A stretch of DNA of 64,000 nucleotides from Lentisphaera profundi (GCF_028728065.1 NZ_CP117812.1:2418001-2482000), one strand, 5' to 3'. Counted from the first letter of the stretch, positions 53,489-63,134 are shown. Made by a program: numbers and translations. The notes: generated from the letters alone by a model not told the origin.

Positions 53489-56400
53489 ATGCTAAAAAAA
53501 CTCATTGCCCTCACATGCCTCGCCGCGTGTTCCTTTGCCGCAGACAAGGCAAAAGTTATTCTCATTGCTGGTCAAGATAGCCACGGACCAGGTGATCACG
53601 AATTCCTCGCGGGCTGCACCATCTTAAAAAAGAAACTTGATGCCTCCATGGGCGATAAGATCGAAACTATTTTAGTTGAAAAAAATTGGCCCGCAGATGA
53701 AAGTATTTTTGAAGGCGCCGATGCGATAGTTATTTATTCGGATGGCCTCGGTCGTCACCCCATAAAAGACAAACAGGCCTTCATTGGCAAACTCATGGAC
53801 AAAGGTGTTGGCCTCGCGATGATGCATTTCGCTTGTGACGTCCCAAAGGGCGCACAAGGCGAGAACTTTAAAAAATGGATTGGTGGTCACTATGAAACAA
53901 AATGGTCCACCAACCCTCATTGGACTTGTGATTCCATCCTTCATAAAACTCATCCTATATCAAAAAGCGTAAAAAACTTTTCGGTCAATGACGAATGGTA
54001 CTTCAATATGCGCTGGGCGGACACTCCTTTCCATACGAATATTCTTCAAGGAATCCCCACTAAGGAAACTCGCGCAGATAGAAGGAGTTACCCACATATT
54101 GCCGCTGACGAAGGTCGCAAAGAAACTGTCATGTGGTCAGTAGAAAGAAAAGATGGTGGTCGTGGCTTTGGCTTCACTGGTGGTCACAATCATGCCAACT
54201 GGGCGAATGATGAATACCGTAAGCTTGTCCTCAATGCAATTGTTTGGCTTGCCAAAGTTGACGTACCTACTGATGGCGTGGCTTCCACGACACCAACTGA
54301 AGCTGAATTAACGCACCTCACCAAAATGGATCGTGGCGTTATTAAAGCCAAGAAGAAAAAGAAGCCGGTTCAAAAACAAACTCTAAGTAAAAAGCCCTCG
54401 ACTTTTTTATATGAAAGTAAGATCATCAAAAAGAATGAATCTGTCGATATCTCATTAGACCTCAAGGGTCGTAAAGAAATCGTTCTTTATAATGGCAATG
54501 GTGGGGATGACATTAATTTCGATCACGCCCTATGGGTAAACCCTCGCTTTGTAGGTCCCAAGGGTGAACTTCCACTCAATAAACTTAAATGGATCCAGGC
54601 TAAATCTGGTTGGAAAACGCCTCAACTAGGCAAAACTGTTGATGGAAAAACTTATTCCGAAAATGGAACCGTTATTTCCAATGTGATTGGCACACACGCC
54701 GTCAGTATGATTCAATATAAAGTCCCTAATGGTTATACCACTTTTAAGGCCACAGGACGTTTGAGCTCTGGCTCAAGATCTAAGGGCAGTGCGACTTTTG
54801 CGATACTTCCAAATTATGTTGCTCCCATTGACACAAATATCGGCGCCACCTTGGTTCCACTAGATTTATTTGAAACTCACGAACAATTAGAAGCCACAGT
54901 ATGGGCAACTTCGCCTATGTTCTATAATCCCACTAATATGGATATCGATGACAAGGGACGTATCTGGGTTGCCGAGGGTATTAATTACCGTAATTTCCGC
55001 AGACCTAAAATAAACATCAAACATCCTGAGGGCGATCGCATCATGGTTCTCGAAGATAGTAATGGTGATGGCAAAGCTGATAAAAGCCATGTCTTTGTCC
55101 AAGATAAAGAACTCCATGCACCCTTAGGTGTTGCGGTCATCGGTAATAAAATTATCATTTCACAACCGCCCTCTCTCATTATGTATACCGATGTTGATGG
55201 CAATGCCAAATTTGATCCCAAAATTGACAAAAAAGAAAATTTCCTCACGGGCTTCAGCGGACTCGATCACGACCATAGCTTACACTCTGTCACCTTTGGT
55301 CCCGATGGTGAATACTATTTCAACCAAGGCAATGCTGGTTACTCTGAAGTCACTGATAAAAATGGCTTCACCGTCCGTGCGGGTAGTTCATACTCTGGCG
55401 GCGCTCCATCAGTAACAAGTAATAAATCCGGTGAGATTAGTGATGACGGCCATGTCTATGTTGGTGGATTCTCTTGTCGAATTAAACCCGATGGTACAGG
55501 CTTAACCGTCATTGGTCATAATTACCGCAACAGTTACGAACAAACTGTGAGTTCCTTTGGCGATGTTTTCCAAAATGATAATGACGATCCCCCCGCTTGT
55601 CGTACAACTTGGCTTATGGAATACGGTAATGCTGGTTTTTCTTCAGCTGATGGTACGCGTAAATGGAAACTCGATAAACGCCCTGGACAAGATGTAGCTA
55701 CTGCTGAATGGCGTCAGGAAGATCCCGGTACAATCCCTGCAGGTGATGTCTATGGTGGTGGTGCTCCAACAGGAATCACCTACTATGAAAACGGCGCTCT
55801 AGGCAAAAAGTATGAAGGTCTTCTCCTGTCCTGTGAATCCGTTCACAGTGTAGTTTTTGGCTACATGCCCAAAGCTCAAAAGGCTGGTTTTGAACTCAAA
55901 CGCTTTAATTTCTTTAATTCTATAAAAGGAAATGCCACTGCAAAGTGGTTTCGCCCTTCAGATGTAACTGTTGGTTCTGATGGCGCTATCTATGTCTCTG
56001 ATTGGTATGATCCAGGCGTCGGCGGTCACGCCATGCGTGATGCTAGCGGCAGTGGTACCATCTACCGTATCGCTCCTAAAGGCTTCAAACCCGTCAATCC
56101 TAAAATTGATTGCTCAACAATCGCAGGTGCTATTGCGGCTCTCAAGAGCCCGAATATCAACGTACGTGCTCTGGGCTTCATTAAACTCAAAGAAGACGGT
56201 TCAAAATCCATCCCCGCACTTAAAGTGATGCTCTCCGACTCTAACAAATACTTTCGTGCTCGTGCGGTATGGCTCCTCGCACAAATTGCTGGTGCTGGGT
56301 TACAAGAAGTCGAAGCTTTATTAAAGAGCCCAGAGGAACAAATGCGCACAGTCGCTTATCGCGCCTTGCGTCGTCAAAATTATAAGTTTTGGGAACTCTC

Positions 56401-57409
56401 TGCGCAACTCGCAAAAGATTCTTCTCCTGCAGTTCGTCGTGAAGTGGCCCTCGCTATGCGCAACGAAAACTTTGCACAAAGTCATAAAATTCTTTTAACT
56501 ATTGCTCAGCAATTCGACGGTGTCGATCGCTGGTATTTAGAAGCCCTCGGTACTGGCTGTGCAAAAAAAGAAAAAGAGATGTATGATTACTTATACTCCA
56601 AGATGAAACCTGGAGATGCTCTTACTTGGTCACCTGCCTTTGCAAAAATTGCTTGGCGCCTCCATCAGCCAAACGCTCTTAGCGATTTCCGCAAACGTGC
56701 ACAAGCAGGCGAACTTAACTTTGATCAACGCAAAGAAAATTTGGTCGCTATAGCCTTTGTCGACACCAAAGAAGCGGCAGAGCTTATGCTCGATATTGCT
56801 AATAACGGCCCACAAGATACACAAGAACTCGCTACTTGGTGGATTCGCAACAAAGAAACTAGCACTTGGAAAGATTATAAACTCGCTGGCCACTTGACCG
56901 CATCAGTGAAAAAGAAAAAAGCTCTTGATCTCTCTAAGCATTTAAGTAAAAGCAATGGTAAACTTCCTGCCATCAGCAAAATCTTGAAGCTCAAAGGGAA
57001 TGCGAAAAATGGCCAAGTTCTGTTCAATAGTAAAGCCATTTGCTTTAGCTGTCACAAAGTAGGAAATAAAGGGATGGATGTCGGACCTAACCTCAGTGAT
57101 ATCGGCGGTAAATTTGGCAAAGACACATTGCTAGATGCTATGATTAACCCTTCTAATGCGATTTCATTCGGTTTTGAAACGGCCAATATAAAAACTAAAG
57201 ATGGCAAAGAATACAAAGGCTACTTTATCGACTCCGATTCCGATCCCTTAGTGATTCGTGATCTTGGTGGCAATCGCACAAATATTCCTAAAAAGAATAT
57301 TGCCAAAAAAGAAATGATGAAAGCATCTATCATGCCTTCAGTGAAAAACTTAAATCTCAATGCTCAAGAACTGGCAGACTTAACTGAATACCTTTCTACT
57401 TTGAAGTAA
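53489..57409 (+). CDS. Giant secreted ThuA/NPCBM/PSCyt-type dehydrogenase/HEAT/cytochrome c protein
   Basis: This 1306-residue protein starts with a signal peptide (LIALTCLAACSFA). Domains in order: a ThuA-like domain (about 20-265, KVILIAGQDSHGPGDHEF); an NPCBM-like module (about 340-445, FDHALWVNPRFVGPKGEL); a large beta-propeller of the PVC membrane-bound dehydrogenase type (about 455-880, MDIDDKGRIWVAEGINY and WYDPGVGGHAMRD); HEAT-like repeats (about 890-1130); and a cytochrome c domain with haem motif CFSCH at 1185 and DVGPNLSDIG. A periplasmic sugar or polyol oxidase is likely, passing electrons to its own haem. GGAG lies just before the ATG. Confidence 0.9.
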   Translation: MLKKLIALTCLAACSFAADKAKVILIAGQDSHGPGDHEFLAGCTILKKKLDASMGDKIETILVEKNWPADESIFEGADAIVIYSDGLGRHPIKDKQAFIGKLMDKGVGLAMMHFACDVPKGAQGENFKKWIGGHYETKWSTNPHWTCDSILHKTHPISKSVKNFSVNDEWYFNMRWADTPFHTNILQGIPTKETRADRRSYPHIAADEGRKETVMWSVERKDGGRGFGFTGGHNHANWANDEYRKLVLNAIVWLAKVDVPTDGVASTTPTEAELTHLTKMDRGVIKAKKKKKPVQKQTLSKKPSTFLYESKIIKKNESVDISLDLKGRKEIVLYNGNGGDDINFDHALWVNPRFVGPKGELPLNKLKWIQAKSGWKTPQLGKTVDGKTYSENGTVISNVIGTHAVSMIQYKVPNGYTTFKATGRLSSGSRSKGSATFAILPNYVAPIDTNIGATLVPLDLFETHEQLEATVWATSPMFYNPTNMDIDDKGRIWVAEGINYRNFRRPKINIKHPEGDRIMVLEDSNGDGKADKSHVFVQDKELHAPLGVAVIGNKIIISQPPSLIMYTDVDGNAKFDPKIDKKENFLTGFSGLDHDHSLHSVTFGPDGEYYFNQGNAGYSEVTDKNGFTVRAGSSYSGGAPSVTSNKSGEISDDGHVYVGGFSCRIKPDGTGLTVIGHNYRNSYEQTVSSFGDVFQNDNDDPPACRTTWLMEYGNAGFSSADGTRKWKLDKRPGQDVATAEWRQEDPGTIPAGDVYGGGAPTGITYYENGALGKKYEGLLLSCESVHSVVFGYMPKAQKAGFELKRFNFFNSIKGNATAKWFRPSDVTVGSDGAIYVSDWYDPGVGGHAMRDASGSGTIYRIAPKGFKPVNPKIDCSTIAGAIAALKSPNINVRALGFIKLKEDGSKSIPALKVMLSDSNKYFRARAVWLLAQIAGAGLQEVEALLKSPEEQMRTVAYRALRRQNYKFWELSAQLAKDSSPAVRREVALAMRNENFAQSHKILLTIAQQFDGVDRWYLEALGTGCAKKEKEMYDYLYSKMKPGDALTWSPAFAKIAWRLHQPNALSDFRKRAQAGELNFDQRKENLVAIAFVDTKEAAELMLDIANNGPQDTQELATWWIRNKETSTWKDYKLAGHLTASVKKKKALDLSKHLSKSNGKLPAISKILKLKGNAKNGQVLFNSKAICFSCHKVGNKGMDVGPNLSDIGGKFGKDTLLDAMINPSNAISFGFETANIKTKDGKEYKGYFIDSDSDPLVIRDLGGNRTNIPKKNIAKKEMMKASIMPSVKNLNLNAQELADLTEYLSTLK

Positions 57410-57430
57410 TACTTTTATCAACTGAATGAT

Positions 57431-57464
57431 AAAGCTCACTCAATTTCGAGTGAGCTTTTTTTTT
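57431..57464. terminator. Terminator after the dehydrogenase gene
   Basis: AAAGCTCACTC (57431-57441) pairs with GAGTGAGCTTT around AATTTC and is followed by a run of nine T. Confidence 0.88.
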
Positions 57465-57479
57465 GCGAACTCCGCAAAA
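57461..57479. repeat. Palindromic element, copy 1
   Basis: TTTTGCG-AACTC-CGCAAAA is a 19-base palindrome just past the stop of the aldose epimerase gene. The same element, differing at one base, occurs inside that gene at 58004-58022. Confidence 0.55.
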
Positions 57480-57480
57480 A

Positions 57481-58317
57481 TCACAAAGTTTTGAGGCTGA
57501 CCGACGTCTTCCAACTTTGATTTGGTGGCACTAAGAAAGGCTTTGCATTGAGTGCATTTTTTCCATTTGCAGGCTCAAAACAAATATACGGAACGTCGGC
57601 TGACTTACGCCAAATAGTGAAACGTGGAAAGTCATTCGTATCAAAAGTCATTTCCACTTTTGGATTCCCTAAATTCAAGATATTTTTGGACTCATTATGT
57701 CCGATGATATGTAAATCAGGCGCTCCATGAATACGATATTTCTGCTCGCCCATATCTTCAAAACACTCAGTTTTATCCATCGCTACTAAGGTATAATCCT
57801 GTAAGTTATCATAAACTTTTTCTGCCTTCGAAGAAAAAGTGATTTCACTGGGATTATCCACGGCAAAGTAAGGATGGATTCCCGGTGCCAATGGCAAACT
57901 TTCATTCGATAAATTTTTAAACTCATAAGTCATCACTAAATCATCTGATGTAAGTTGATAGTTAACGATGAATTCAAAATCAAAGGGGTAGCGCTCTTTC
58001 GTCTTTTGCGAACTTCGCAAAACTAGACTCAAGCTACTTTCATCTTGACTCAAAAGCTCAAAATCATTATCCCTAATAAAGCCATGCTGCTTCATCGGAT
58101 AAGTTTTTCCTTTCCAAACAAATGCATTATTTTCTAAAGGGCCGAAACTCGGAAAACAGAGCGGAATACCGCTGTGGGAGATATCGTCTTCTTCGTAAAA
58201 TAATATATTTTTTCCATCGACGTAGAAAGCTAAGATTTTTGCTCCGTAAGTATCACAAACTACACCAAAATTCTCGTCGCCCAAAATCAATTTTGTGGCT
58301 AGCACTTTTTCATTCAT
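57481..58317 (-). CDS. Aldose 1-epimerase-family protein (LacX/YeaD-like)
   Basis: The 278-residue protein has the galactose-mutarotase beta-sandwich features GIPLCFPSFGPLENN, MKQHGFIRDNDF (catalytic His type), APGIHPYFAVD (second His) and CFEPANGKNALN (catalytic Glu region). It interconverts alpha and beta forms of an aldose or hexose 6-phosphate. It starts 11 bases after priA on the same strand and is likely co-transcribed with it. An exact substrate cannot be assigned. A 19-base palindrome lies inside the gene at 58004-58022. Confidence 0.9.
   Translation of the reverse strand: MNEKVLATKLILGDENFGVVCDTYGAKILAFYVDGKNILFYEEDDISHSGIPLCFPSFGPLENNAFVWKGKTYPMKQHGFIRDNDFELLSQDESSLSLVLRSSQKTKERYPFDFEFIVNYQLTSDDLVMTYEFKNLSNESLPLAPGIHPYFAVDNPSEITFSSKAEKVYDNLQDYTLVAMDKTECFEDMGEQKYRIHGAPDLHIIGHNESKNILNLGNPKVEMTFDTNDFPRFTIWRKSADVPYICFEPANGKNALNAKPFLVPPNQSWKTSVSLKTL
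58004..58022. repeat. Palindromic element, copy 2 (inside the epimerase gene)
   Basis: TTTTGCG-AACTT-CGCAAAA differs by one base from the copy at 57461-57479. In the epimerase frame it encodes part of LRSSQKTK. Confidence 0.5.
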
Positions 58318-58328
58318 CTCTTTATCCC

Positions 58329-60536
58329 TTACATCAATGATTGCGGATCCACATCAATAATAATCTTGTACTCCGCAGAAGTTTTATAATTAAGCCGCAT
58401 CCAATTAAGGACCCGGACTAAACGACGTATATTATCTGAAAAAATAGTCAGTTGGAAACGATATTGACCACGGACTTTTTCAATCGGCGACGGCACCGCG
58501 GGCATTAAACGATCATCCTTTGAACATAGTGGACTCAAATGCCGACTAAAATCACTTGCGAGGCTCGCAACCGCGCCTTCTTCGGGACCACGAAAGTGTA
58601 TTAAAACCATTTTGCTAAAAGGAGGAAATTTCATCACTTCCCTACCCATTTTTTCATCTTCATAAAAGGCATCAAAATCGCCTTCTAAAGCACACTGTAA
58701 GGCAGGATGGGTGGGATTGTAAGTCTGAATGAGAACTCGCCCGGCATCATCGCCACGACCCGATCTACCTGAAACTTGAGCTAAGAGCTGAAAAGTCCGC
58801 TCTGCAGCTCGAAAGTCTGCCATGTTCAAACCCGCATCGGCAAAGACAACGCCTACCAAAGTCACACGAGGAAAATGTAAGCCTTTGGCAATCATCTGTG
58901 TTCCAATTAAAATATCGTACTTCCCTTGCTGAAAATCACCCAACATCGTTTTGTGAGAATCTTTGCGCGTCATCGTATCACTATCCATTCGCGCAATACG
59001 CGCCTCAGGGAATACGCCACGACAGAGGCGTTCAATTTTCTCTGTCCCAAGACCAGAGAAGGAAAGATCTTTGTGATTACAATCTGGGCATCTTCTCGGT
59101 GGTTCTTTAATATCGCCGCAAAGATGACAGATCAATACATCACTTTTACGATGATAAGTATGACTTGTACTGCAGTCACCACATTTTGATGTGTACTGGC
59201 ATTTTTCACAAGTTAAATGCGTTGAGTAACCACGGCGATTGAGAAATAGGATGGTCTGCATACGATCGTGCAACTGTTGCTTAACGGCTTCAATCAATTC
59301 ACGTGAGAAAATTTGATTTGTCCCTGTCGCAGCGGCCTCGGTACGCATATCTACTAACTTGATCTCTGGAGTAACTGCGGTACTTGGACGTTCAGTTAAC
59401 TTGGCAATTTTATACTTACCCAGATTCGCATTATTCATTGTCTCGAATGAAGGTGTTGCCGTCCCCAAAACTACTGGGCATTTATCCATGATTCCGCGCA
59501 TCACCGCTATGTCACGTGCATTATAACGCGGATGGCTATCTTGCTTATAAGAGGGCTCATGCTCTTCATCTACTACAATGATTCCGGGGTCGTGAAATGG
59601 CGCAAATAAAGCTGAACGAGCACCCACAACTATTTGAGTTTCGCCTCGAGATATCAACTTCCACTGATCGTAGCGTTCGCCTTCACTTAGACCACTATGT
59701 AAAACACTCACACTTTTGCCAAAGCGCGCACGAAAACGATGGACTGTTTGCGGTGTTAGTGAAATTTCTGGAACTAAAACAATCGCTTGTTTCCCTCTTT
59801 CCAAAGCCTTGGCAATGGCTTGTAGGTAAACCTCTGTCTTACCACTGCCCGTAATTCCGTATAGCAGTACTGTCGCTGGCTTGTCTTCATCCATTTCATC
59901 GACAATGAGTTTCAAAGCATCGCTCTGCTCATCCGTTAATTTTAAAGGCTGAGTGACAATGACTTCTTCGTCTCCAAAGGGATCGCGCTCCACATGGCGG
60001 ACTTCTTCTTCGATAACGCCCGCTTTTATCAAACTCTTGATCGGTGAGGCTGACACATTGGCTACCTTCATTAATAAGCCTTGTGGCGCTTCTTTTAAGC
60101 TTATAAGGGCTTTCACTACTGCCGCACGAGGAGGATATTTTTTTTCTAGTTCTGGCACTAAAGAAGCGGGATGTATATCCGCGGCAAAACTTAAAAGCTT
60201 TTGCGTTTTTTCTTTGACTTTATCTTTGCGTACGGGTGCGGGTAGCATATTCCGTACTGACTGAATCATTCCGGTGCAATAATAATCTGCAATCCATTGA
60301 CCCAACTTCATCATTTTTTCGGGAATTAAATGGCCTTCATTAATCGCAATCTCTTTGAGCCGATTTTCGGGAAAGTCACATTTATCAACTAAATCAACGA
60401 CATAGCCCGTTCGCTCTGTGCGTCCGAATGGGATTCGCACTCGGCAACCAAGCTTTAAATCCATACCTACAGGAATTTTATAGTCAAAGGTTTTATCCAA
60501 TGACATGTCGGGCAGAACTCTCGCAAATTTAGGCAT
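58329..60536 (-). CDS. priA: Primosomal replication-restart helicase PriA
   Basis: The 735-residue protein matches PriA throughout. It has an N-terminal DNA-binding region with RVRIPFGRTERTGYVVDLVD, Walker A in LLYGITGSGKTEVYL, the DEAH-type motif VVDEEHEPSYKQ, the zinc-binding cysteines (CEKCQY, CGDC, CHLC, CPDC) and helicase motifs VSGRSGRGDDAGRV. It reloads the replisome at stalled forks. It lies 72 bases downstream of an unknown gene and 11 bases upstream of the epimerase gene, all on the minus strand. Confidence 0.96.
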   Translation of the reverse strand: MPKFARVLPDMSLDKTFDYKIPVGMDLKLGCRVRIPFGRTERTGYVVDLVDKCDFPENRLKEIAINEGHLIPEKMMKLGQWIADYYCTGMIQSVRNMLPAPVRKDKVKEKTQKLLSFAADIHPASLVPELEKKYPPRAAVVKALISLKEAPQGLLMKVANVSASPIKSLIKAGVIEEEVRHVERDPFGDEEVIVTQPLKLTDEQSDALKLIVDEMDEDKPATVLLYGITGSGKTEVYLQAIAKALERGKQAIVLVPEISLTPQTVHRFRARFGKSVSVLHSGLSEGERYDQWKLISRGETQIVVGARSALFAPFHDPGIIVVDEEHEPSYKQDSHPRYNARDIAVMRGIMDKCPVVLGTATPSFETMNNANLGKYKIAKLTERPSTAVTPEIKLVDMRTEAAATGTNQIFSRELIEAVKQQLHDRMQTILFLNRRGYSTHLTCEKCQYTSKCGDCSTSHTYHRKSDVLICHLCGDIKEPPRRCPDCNHKDLSFSGLGTEKIERLCRGVFPEARIARMDSDTMTRKDSHKTMLGDFQQGKYDILIGTQMIAKGLHFPRVTLVGVVFADAGLNMADFRAAERTFQLLAQVSGRSGRGDDAGRVLIQTYNPTHPALQCALEGDFDAFYEDEKMGREVMKFPPFSKMVLIHFRGPEEGAVASLASDFSRHLSPLCSKDDRLMPAVPSPIEKVRGQYRFQLTIFSDNIRRLVRVLNWMRLNYKTSAEYKIIIDVDPQSLM

Positions 60537-60608
60537 AATTATCCCCGCTCATGGATTTTTCATTAAACATTGCGTTGGATAATTGCAGTCTTCTTAATAA
60601 AAAAGACC

Positions 60609-61052
60609 TTAGCCACCTAATTGACGGCGAAGTTCATTTTGAAAATCTTCCATCTCTTCTTCAGAGGGACGTGCTTCTGGATCATCGAGATCCATTCCTA
60701 ACTGACCATCATGACCTAAAGTCCATTCACCTTTTAAACCTGAAGCGAAACTCACTGATCCACTTAAAGCCACATCAGGGCGACTGATTTTTGAGACTTC
60801 AACATGAACCGTCGAAGGCGCTTCATCGACCATTGCAGCTTTTGCGGCTTCCGCAGCAGGATCTTCTTCGACAATTTCTGGTTCAGGCTCTAAAGAGTTC
60901 CAATCAATATCTAAATCTGCACTCATCAGACGAAGATCCATGAAAGTCATCTTCACCTTGTGCTCACCTAGTAATTCTTTATGGATTTCGTTCAGCGATT
61001 TCTCTGCACGAAGGCCCGCAATAATGATTTTTTCGATTTCTTCTTGAGTCAT
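60609..61052 (-). CDS. Conserved-looking acidic protein of unknown function
   Basis: This 147-residue protein is very acidic. A helical N-terminal part (MTQEEIEKIIIAGLRAEKSL, about residues 1-50) resembles a small three-helix unit. An Ala/Glu-rich linker follows, then a beta-type segment with VALSGSVSFASGLKGEW, and an acidic C-terminal helix. I recognise no family and no motif. It lies 72 bases upstream of priA on the same strand. Codon use is like its neighbours. A small adaptor or DNA-metabolism accessory protein is possible, but context alone suggests this. Confidence 0.6.
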   Translation of the reverse strand: MTQEEIEKIIIAGLRAEKSLNEIHKELLGEHKVKMTFMDLRLMSADLDIDWNSLEPEPEIVEEDPAAEAAKAAMVDEAPSTVHVEVSKISRPDVALSGSVSFASGLKGEWTLGHDGQLGMDLDDPEARPSEEEMEDFQNELRRQLGG

Positions 61053-61168
61053 CTCTTTTTCCTTTTATAAATTTTCACATAATTTAAGCATAGATGAATG
61101 ACTTTCAATCTTTGCAAGAGTTCACTTTCCCACTAAATTGTGCGATCATTTAACACGGAAAGATGAAT

Positions 61169-62293
61169 ATGAGCAAATGCATTTGGATTATCACTGGAGA
61201 AGCCTCGGGCGAAATTTATGGTGCCCGCATCTATTCAGAGCTCAAAAAGCAAAATCCCGACTTACATATCAAAGCCATGGGCTGCCGTGAACTCAAAGAT
61301 GCTGGTGCTGAAATCATTCAGGACTCAAGTGAAATGGCCGTCATGGGCTTTGTCGAAGTCATCAAGCGCTACCCCATGTTCAAACGCATTTTTAATCAGA
61401 TGGTACAACGCGCCGCCGACGAACGACCAGATGCGGTTGTCCTCATTGATTACCCTGGTTACAACTTACGTTTAGCAAAAAAACTTAATGCTTTGGGCAT
61501 AAAAACTATTTATTATATCAGCCCGCAAGTTTGGGCTTGGCATAAAAGTCGCATCCCTGTGATTAAGCAAGTCGTCGATAGACTCATCGTCATCTTCCCC
61601 TTCGAAGTAGACTTCTGGAAAAAGCATGATTTCCAGGCCGATTTTCTCGGTCATCCCCTCATTGAACTTCTTGGCGAAGAACAAATCCACGAAGAACGCG
61701 ATCCGAATAAATTCGTCCTGCTTCCTGGGAGCCGCAAAAGCGAGCTCAGTACTTTACTCAAGCCAATGATTGATTCTGCACTCCAGATCAGCATTAAATA
61801 TCCTGAACTGAAATTTGTCATCCCCGCAGCTCGAGAATATCTCATCCCCATGATTGAGGAAGCCGTAAAAGATGTGCCCGACCCATCCAAATTCATTATC
61901 GAAAATGGTCGCAGTGTTTACTGGATGCAAAAGGCCATTGCGGGCCTCGCATCGTCTGGTACGGTAACAATCCAAGCCGCGATCCTCGGCTTGCCACTAA
62001 TTTCGATTTACAAAGTCCATCCATTCACCTACTTTTTAGCCAAACGACTCGTCGACTTGGACTACTTCACGATGGTGAATATCATCGCAGAAAAAGAAAT
62101 TTATCGCGAATACCTGCAAAATGATGTGCACCCAGATATCCTTGTTCCACAAATTGAGCAAATCCTGCCCGGCGGCGAACGTCAGCAAGAAGTCATTTCC
62201 GACCTCGAAGAAATGGTGAAAAAGCTTGGCAAAGGCACCAATATATTTGCTGAAACCGCAAAACTCATTAGTGAGAGCGCTAATTTACCATGA
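61169..62293 (+). CDS. lpxB: Lipid-A-disaccharide synthase
   Basis: The 374-residue protein opens with WIITGEASGEIYGARI (the LpxB signature) and contains MAVMGFVEVIKRYPM, VLIDYPGYNLRLAKKL, YYISPQVWAWHKSR and LLPGSRKSELSTLLKPM. It joins UDP-diacylglucosamine and lipid X to give the lipid A disaccharide, in the cytoplasm at the inner membrane. The ATG at 61169 is preferred over 61163 because GGAAAG sits 6 bases before it. It overlaps the J-domain gene by 4 bases. Confidence 0.95.
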   Translation: MSKCIWIITGEASGEIYGARIYSELKKQNPDLHIKAMGCRELKDAGAEIIQDSSEMAVMGFVEVIKRYPMFKRIFNQMVQRAADERPDAVVLIDYPGYNLRLAKKLNALGIKTIYYISPQVWAWHKSRIPVIKQVVDRLIVIFPFEVDFWKKHDFQADFLGHPLIELLGEEQIHEERDPNKFVLLPGSRKSELSTLLKPMIDSALQISIKYPELKFVIPAAREYLIPMIEEAVKDVPDPSKFIIENGRSVYWMQKAIAGLASSGTVTIQAAILGLPLISIYKVHPFTYFLAKRLVDLDYFTMVNIIAEKEIYREYLQNDVHPDILVPQIEQILPGGERQQEVISDLEEMVKKLGKGTNIFAETAKLISESANLP

Positions 62294-63024
62294 CTTGGCT
62301 ACAAGAATTTTTTAGTCCTGAAATCGCCGCAATCTTTGATTCGAAAGGCATTACGACTCGCAAGCTTCAAATGCTTATCATTTGCGGAAAGCGCAAAAAG
62401 CATGAAGCAAAAAAAATAAGTCCCGCTGAACGGAGTCGCTCTTTAATCCAGGGGAGCTTCACCCTTTTAGCCTGTTTTGCCAAAGCCGATTTTTTTATTT
62501 CAAGGCGTGAAGCCACCCTCTTGCATCACCTTATAAAAGTTGAATTATCTATGACTCCTAGGACAGCTCAACAAGCTGTTCAAATTTTCAACCGTATTCA
62601 AAGTATCCATGATATTGAAAGCGAAGCGCGCGATCAAATCGAAAAACTCGCTGAGTACTGGGCCCACGATAAAGACGAAGTTCAACGCATCTTTAATATG
62701 TGCCTTGCGATGTCTCTCTGTCATGGGCACATTTGCTTCCTTGCTGATAAACTTCTTCTTAAAATCATTAAAGATTTTGATTTACACCCCGTGAATTACA
62801 TGCCTATTCGCGAAAAATTCTTACACCCTAATGCCGAAGCATATAATACACTACAGCTCGGCCCCATGGTTGATCAAGAGCAAATTAAACTTGCCTGGCG
62901 CCGTCAATGCACTCTCTATCATCCCGATAAAATGATGAGTGCCTCCGACGAAAAACGTAGCTGGGCCGAACAAAAACTCCATCAAGTAAATCAAGCTTAC
63001 CAAGAACTCAAGAAAAGTAAATAA
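62290..63024 (+). CDS. TerB-like/J-domain protein (DjlA-type, soluble)
   Basis: The 244-residue protein has an N-terminal helical region, a TerB-like helical domain at about 55-165 (LLACFAKADFFISRREATLL), and a C-terminal J-domain of about 60 residues with the HPD motif in LYHPDKMMSAS. This layout is that of DjlA, but the N-terminal membrane anchor is missing, so it should be soluble. It would stimulate a DnaK chaperone on particular clients. It overlaps lpxB by 4 bases. A link to lipid A assembly is suggested only by that overlap. Confidence 0.88.
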   Translation: MTWLQEFFSPEIAAIFDSKGITTRKLQMLIICGKRKKHEAKKISPAERSRSLIQGSFTLLACFAKADFFISRREATLLHHLIKVELSMTPRTAQQAVQIFNRIQSIHDIESEARDQIEKLAEYWAHDKDEVQRIFNMCLAMSLCHGHICFLADKLLLKIIKDFDLHPVNYMPIREKFLHPNAEAYNTLQLGPMVDQEQIKLAWRRQCTLYHPDKMMSASDEKRSWAEQKLHQVNQAYQELKKSK

Positions 63025-63134
63025 TTCAGAATTATTTTTAATTTGCTAATTTTGAGTGATTAAAGAGATACTTTTTTGCTTTCAAATAAATCAGCATATA
63101 CTTTTGATTGTATAACAAAATTATAGGCTTTCTC

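Noticed and set aside
54985-55248. Open frames on the opposite strand within the giant dehydrogenase gene
   Set aside because: They lie wholly inside a strongly supported coding region, have no ribosome sites and unlikely compositions.
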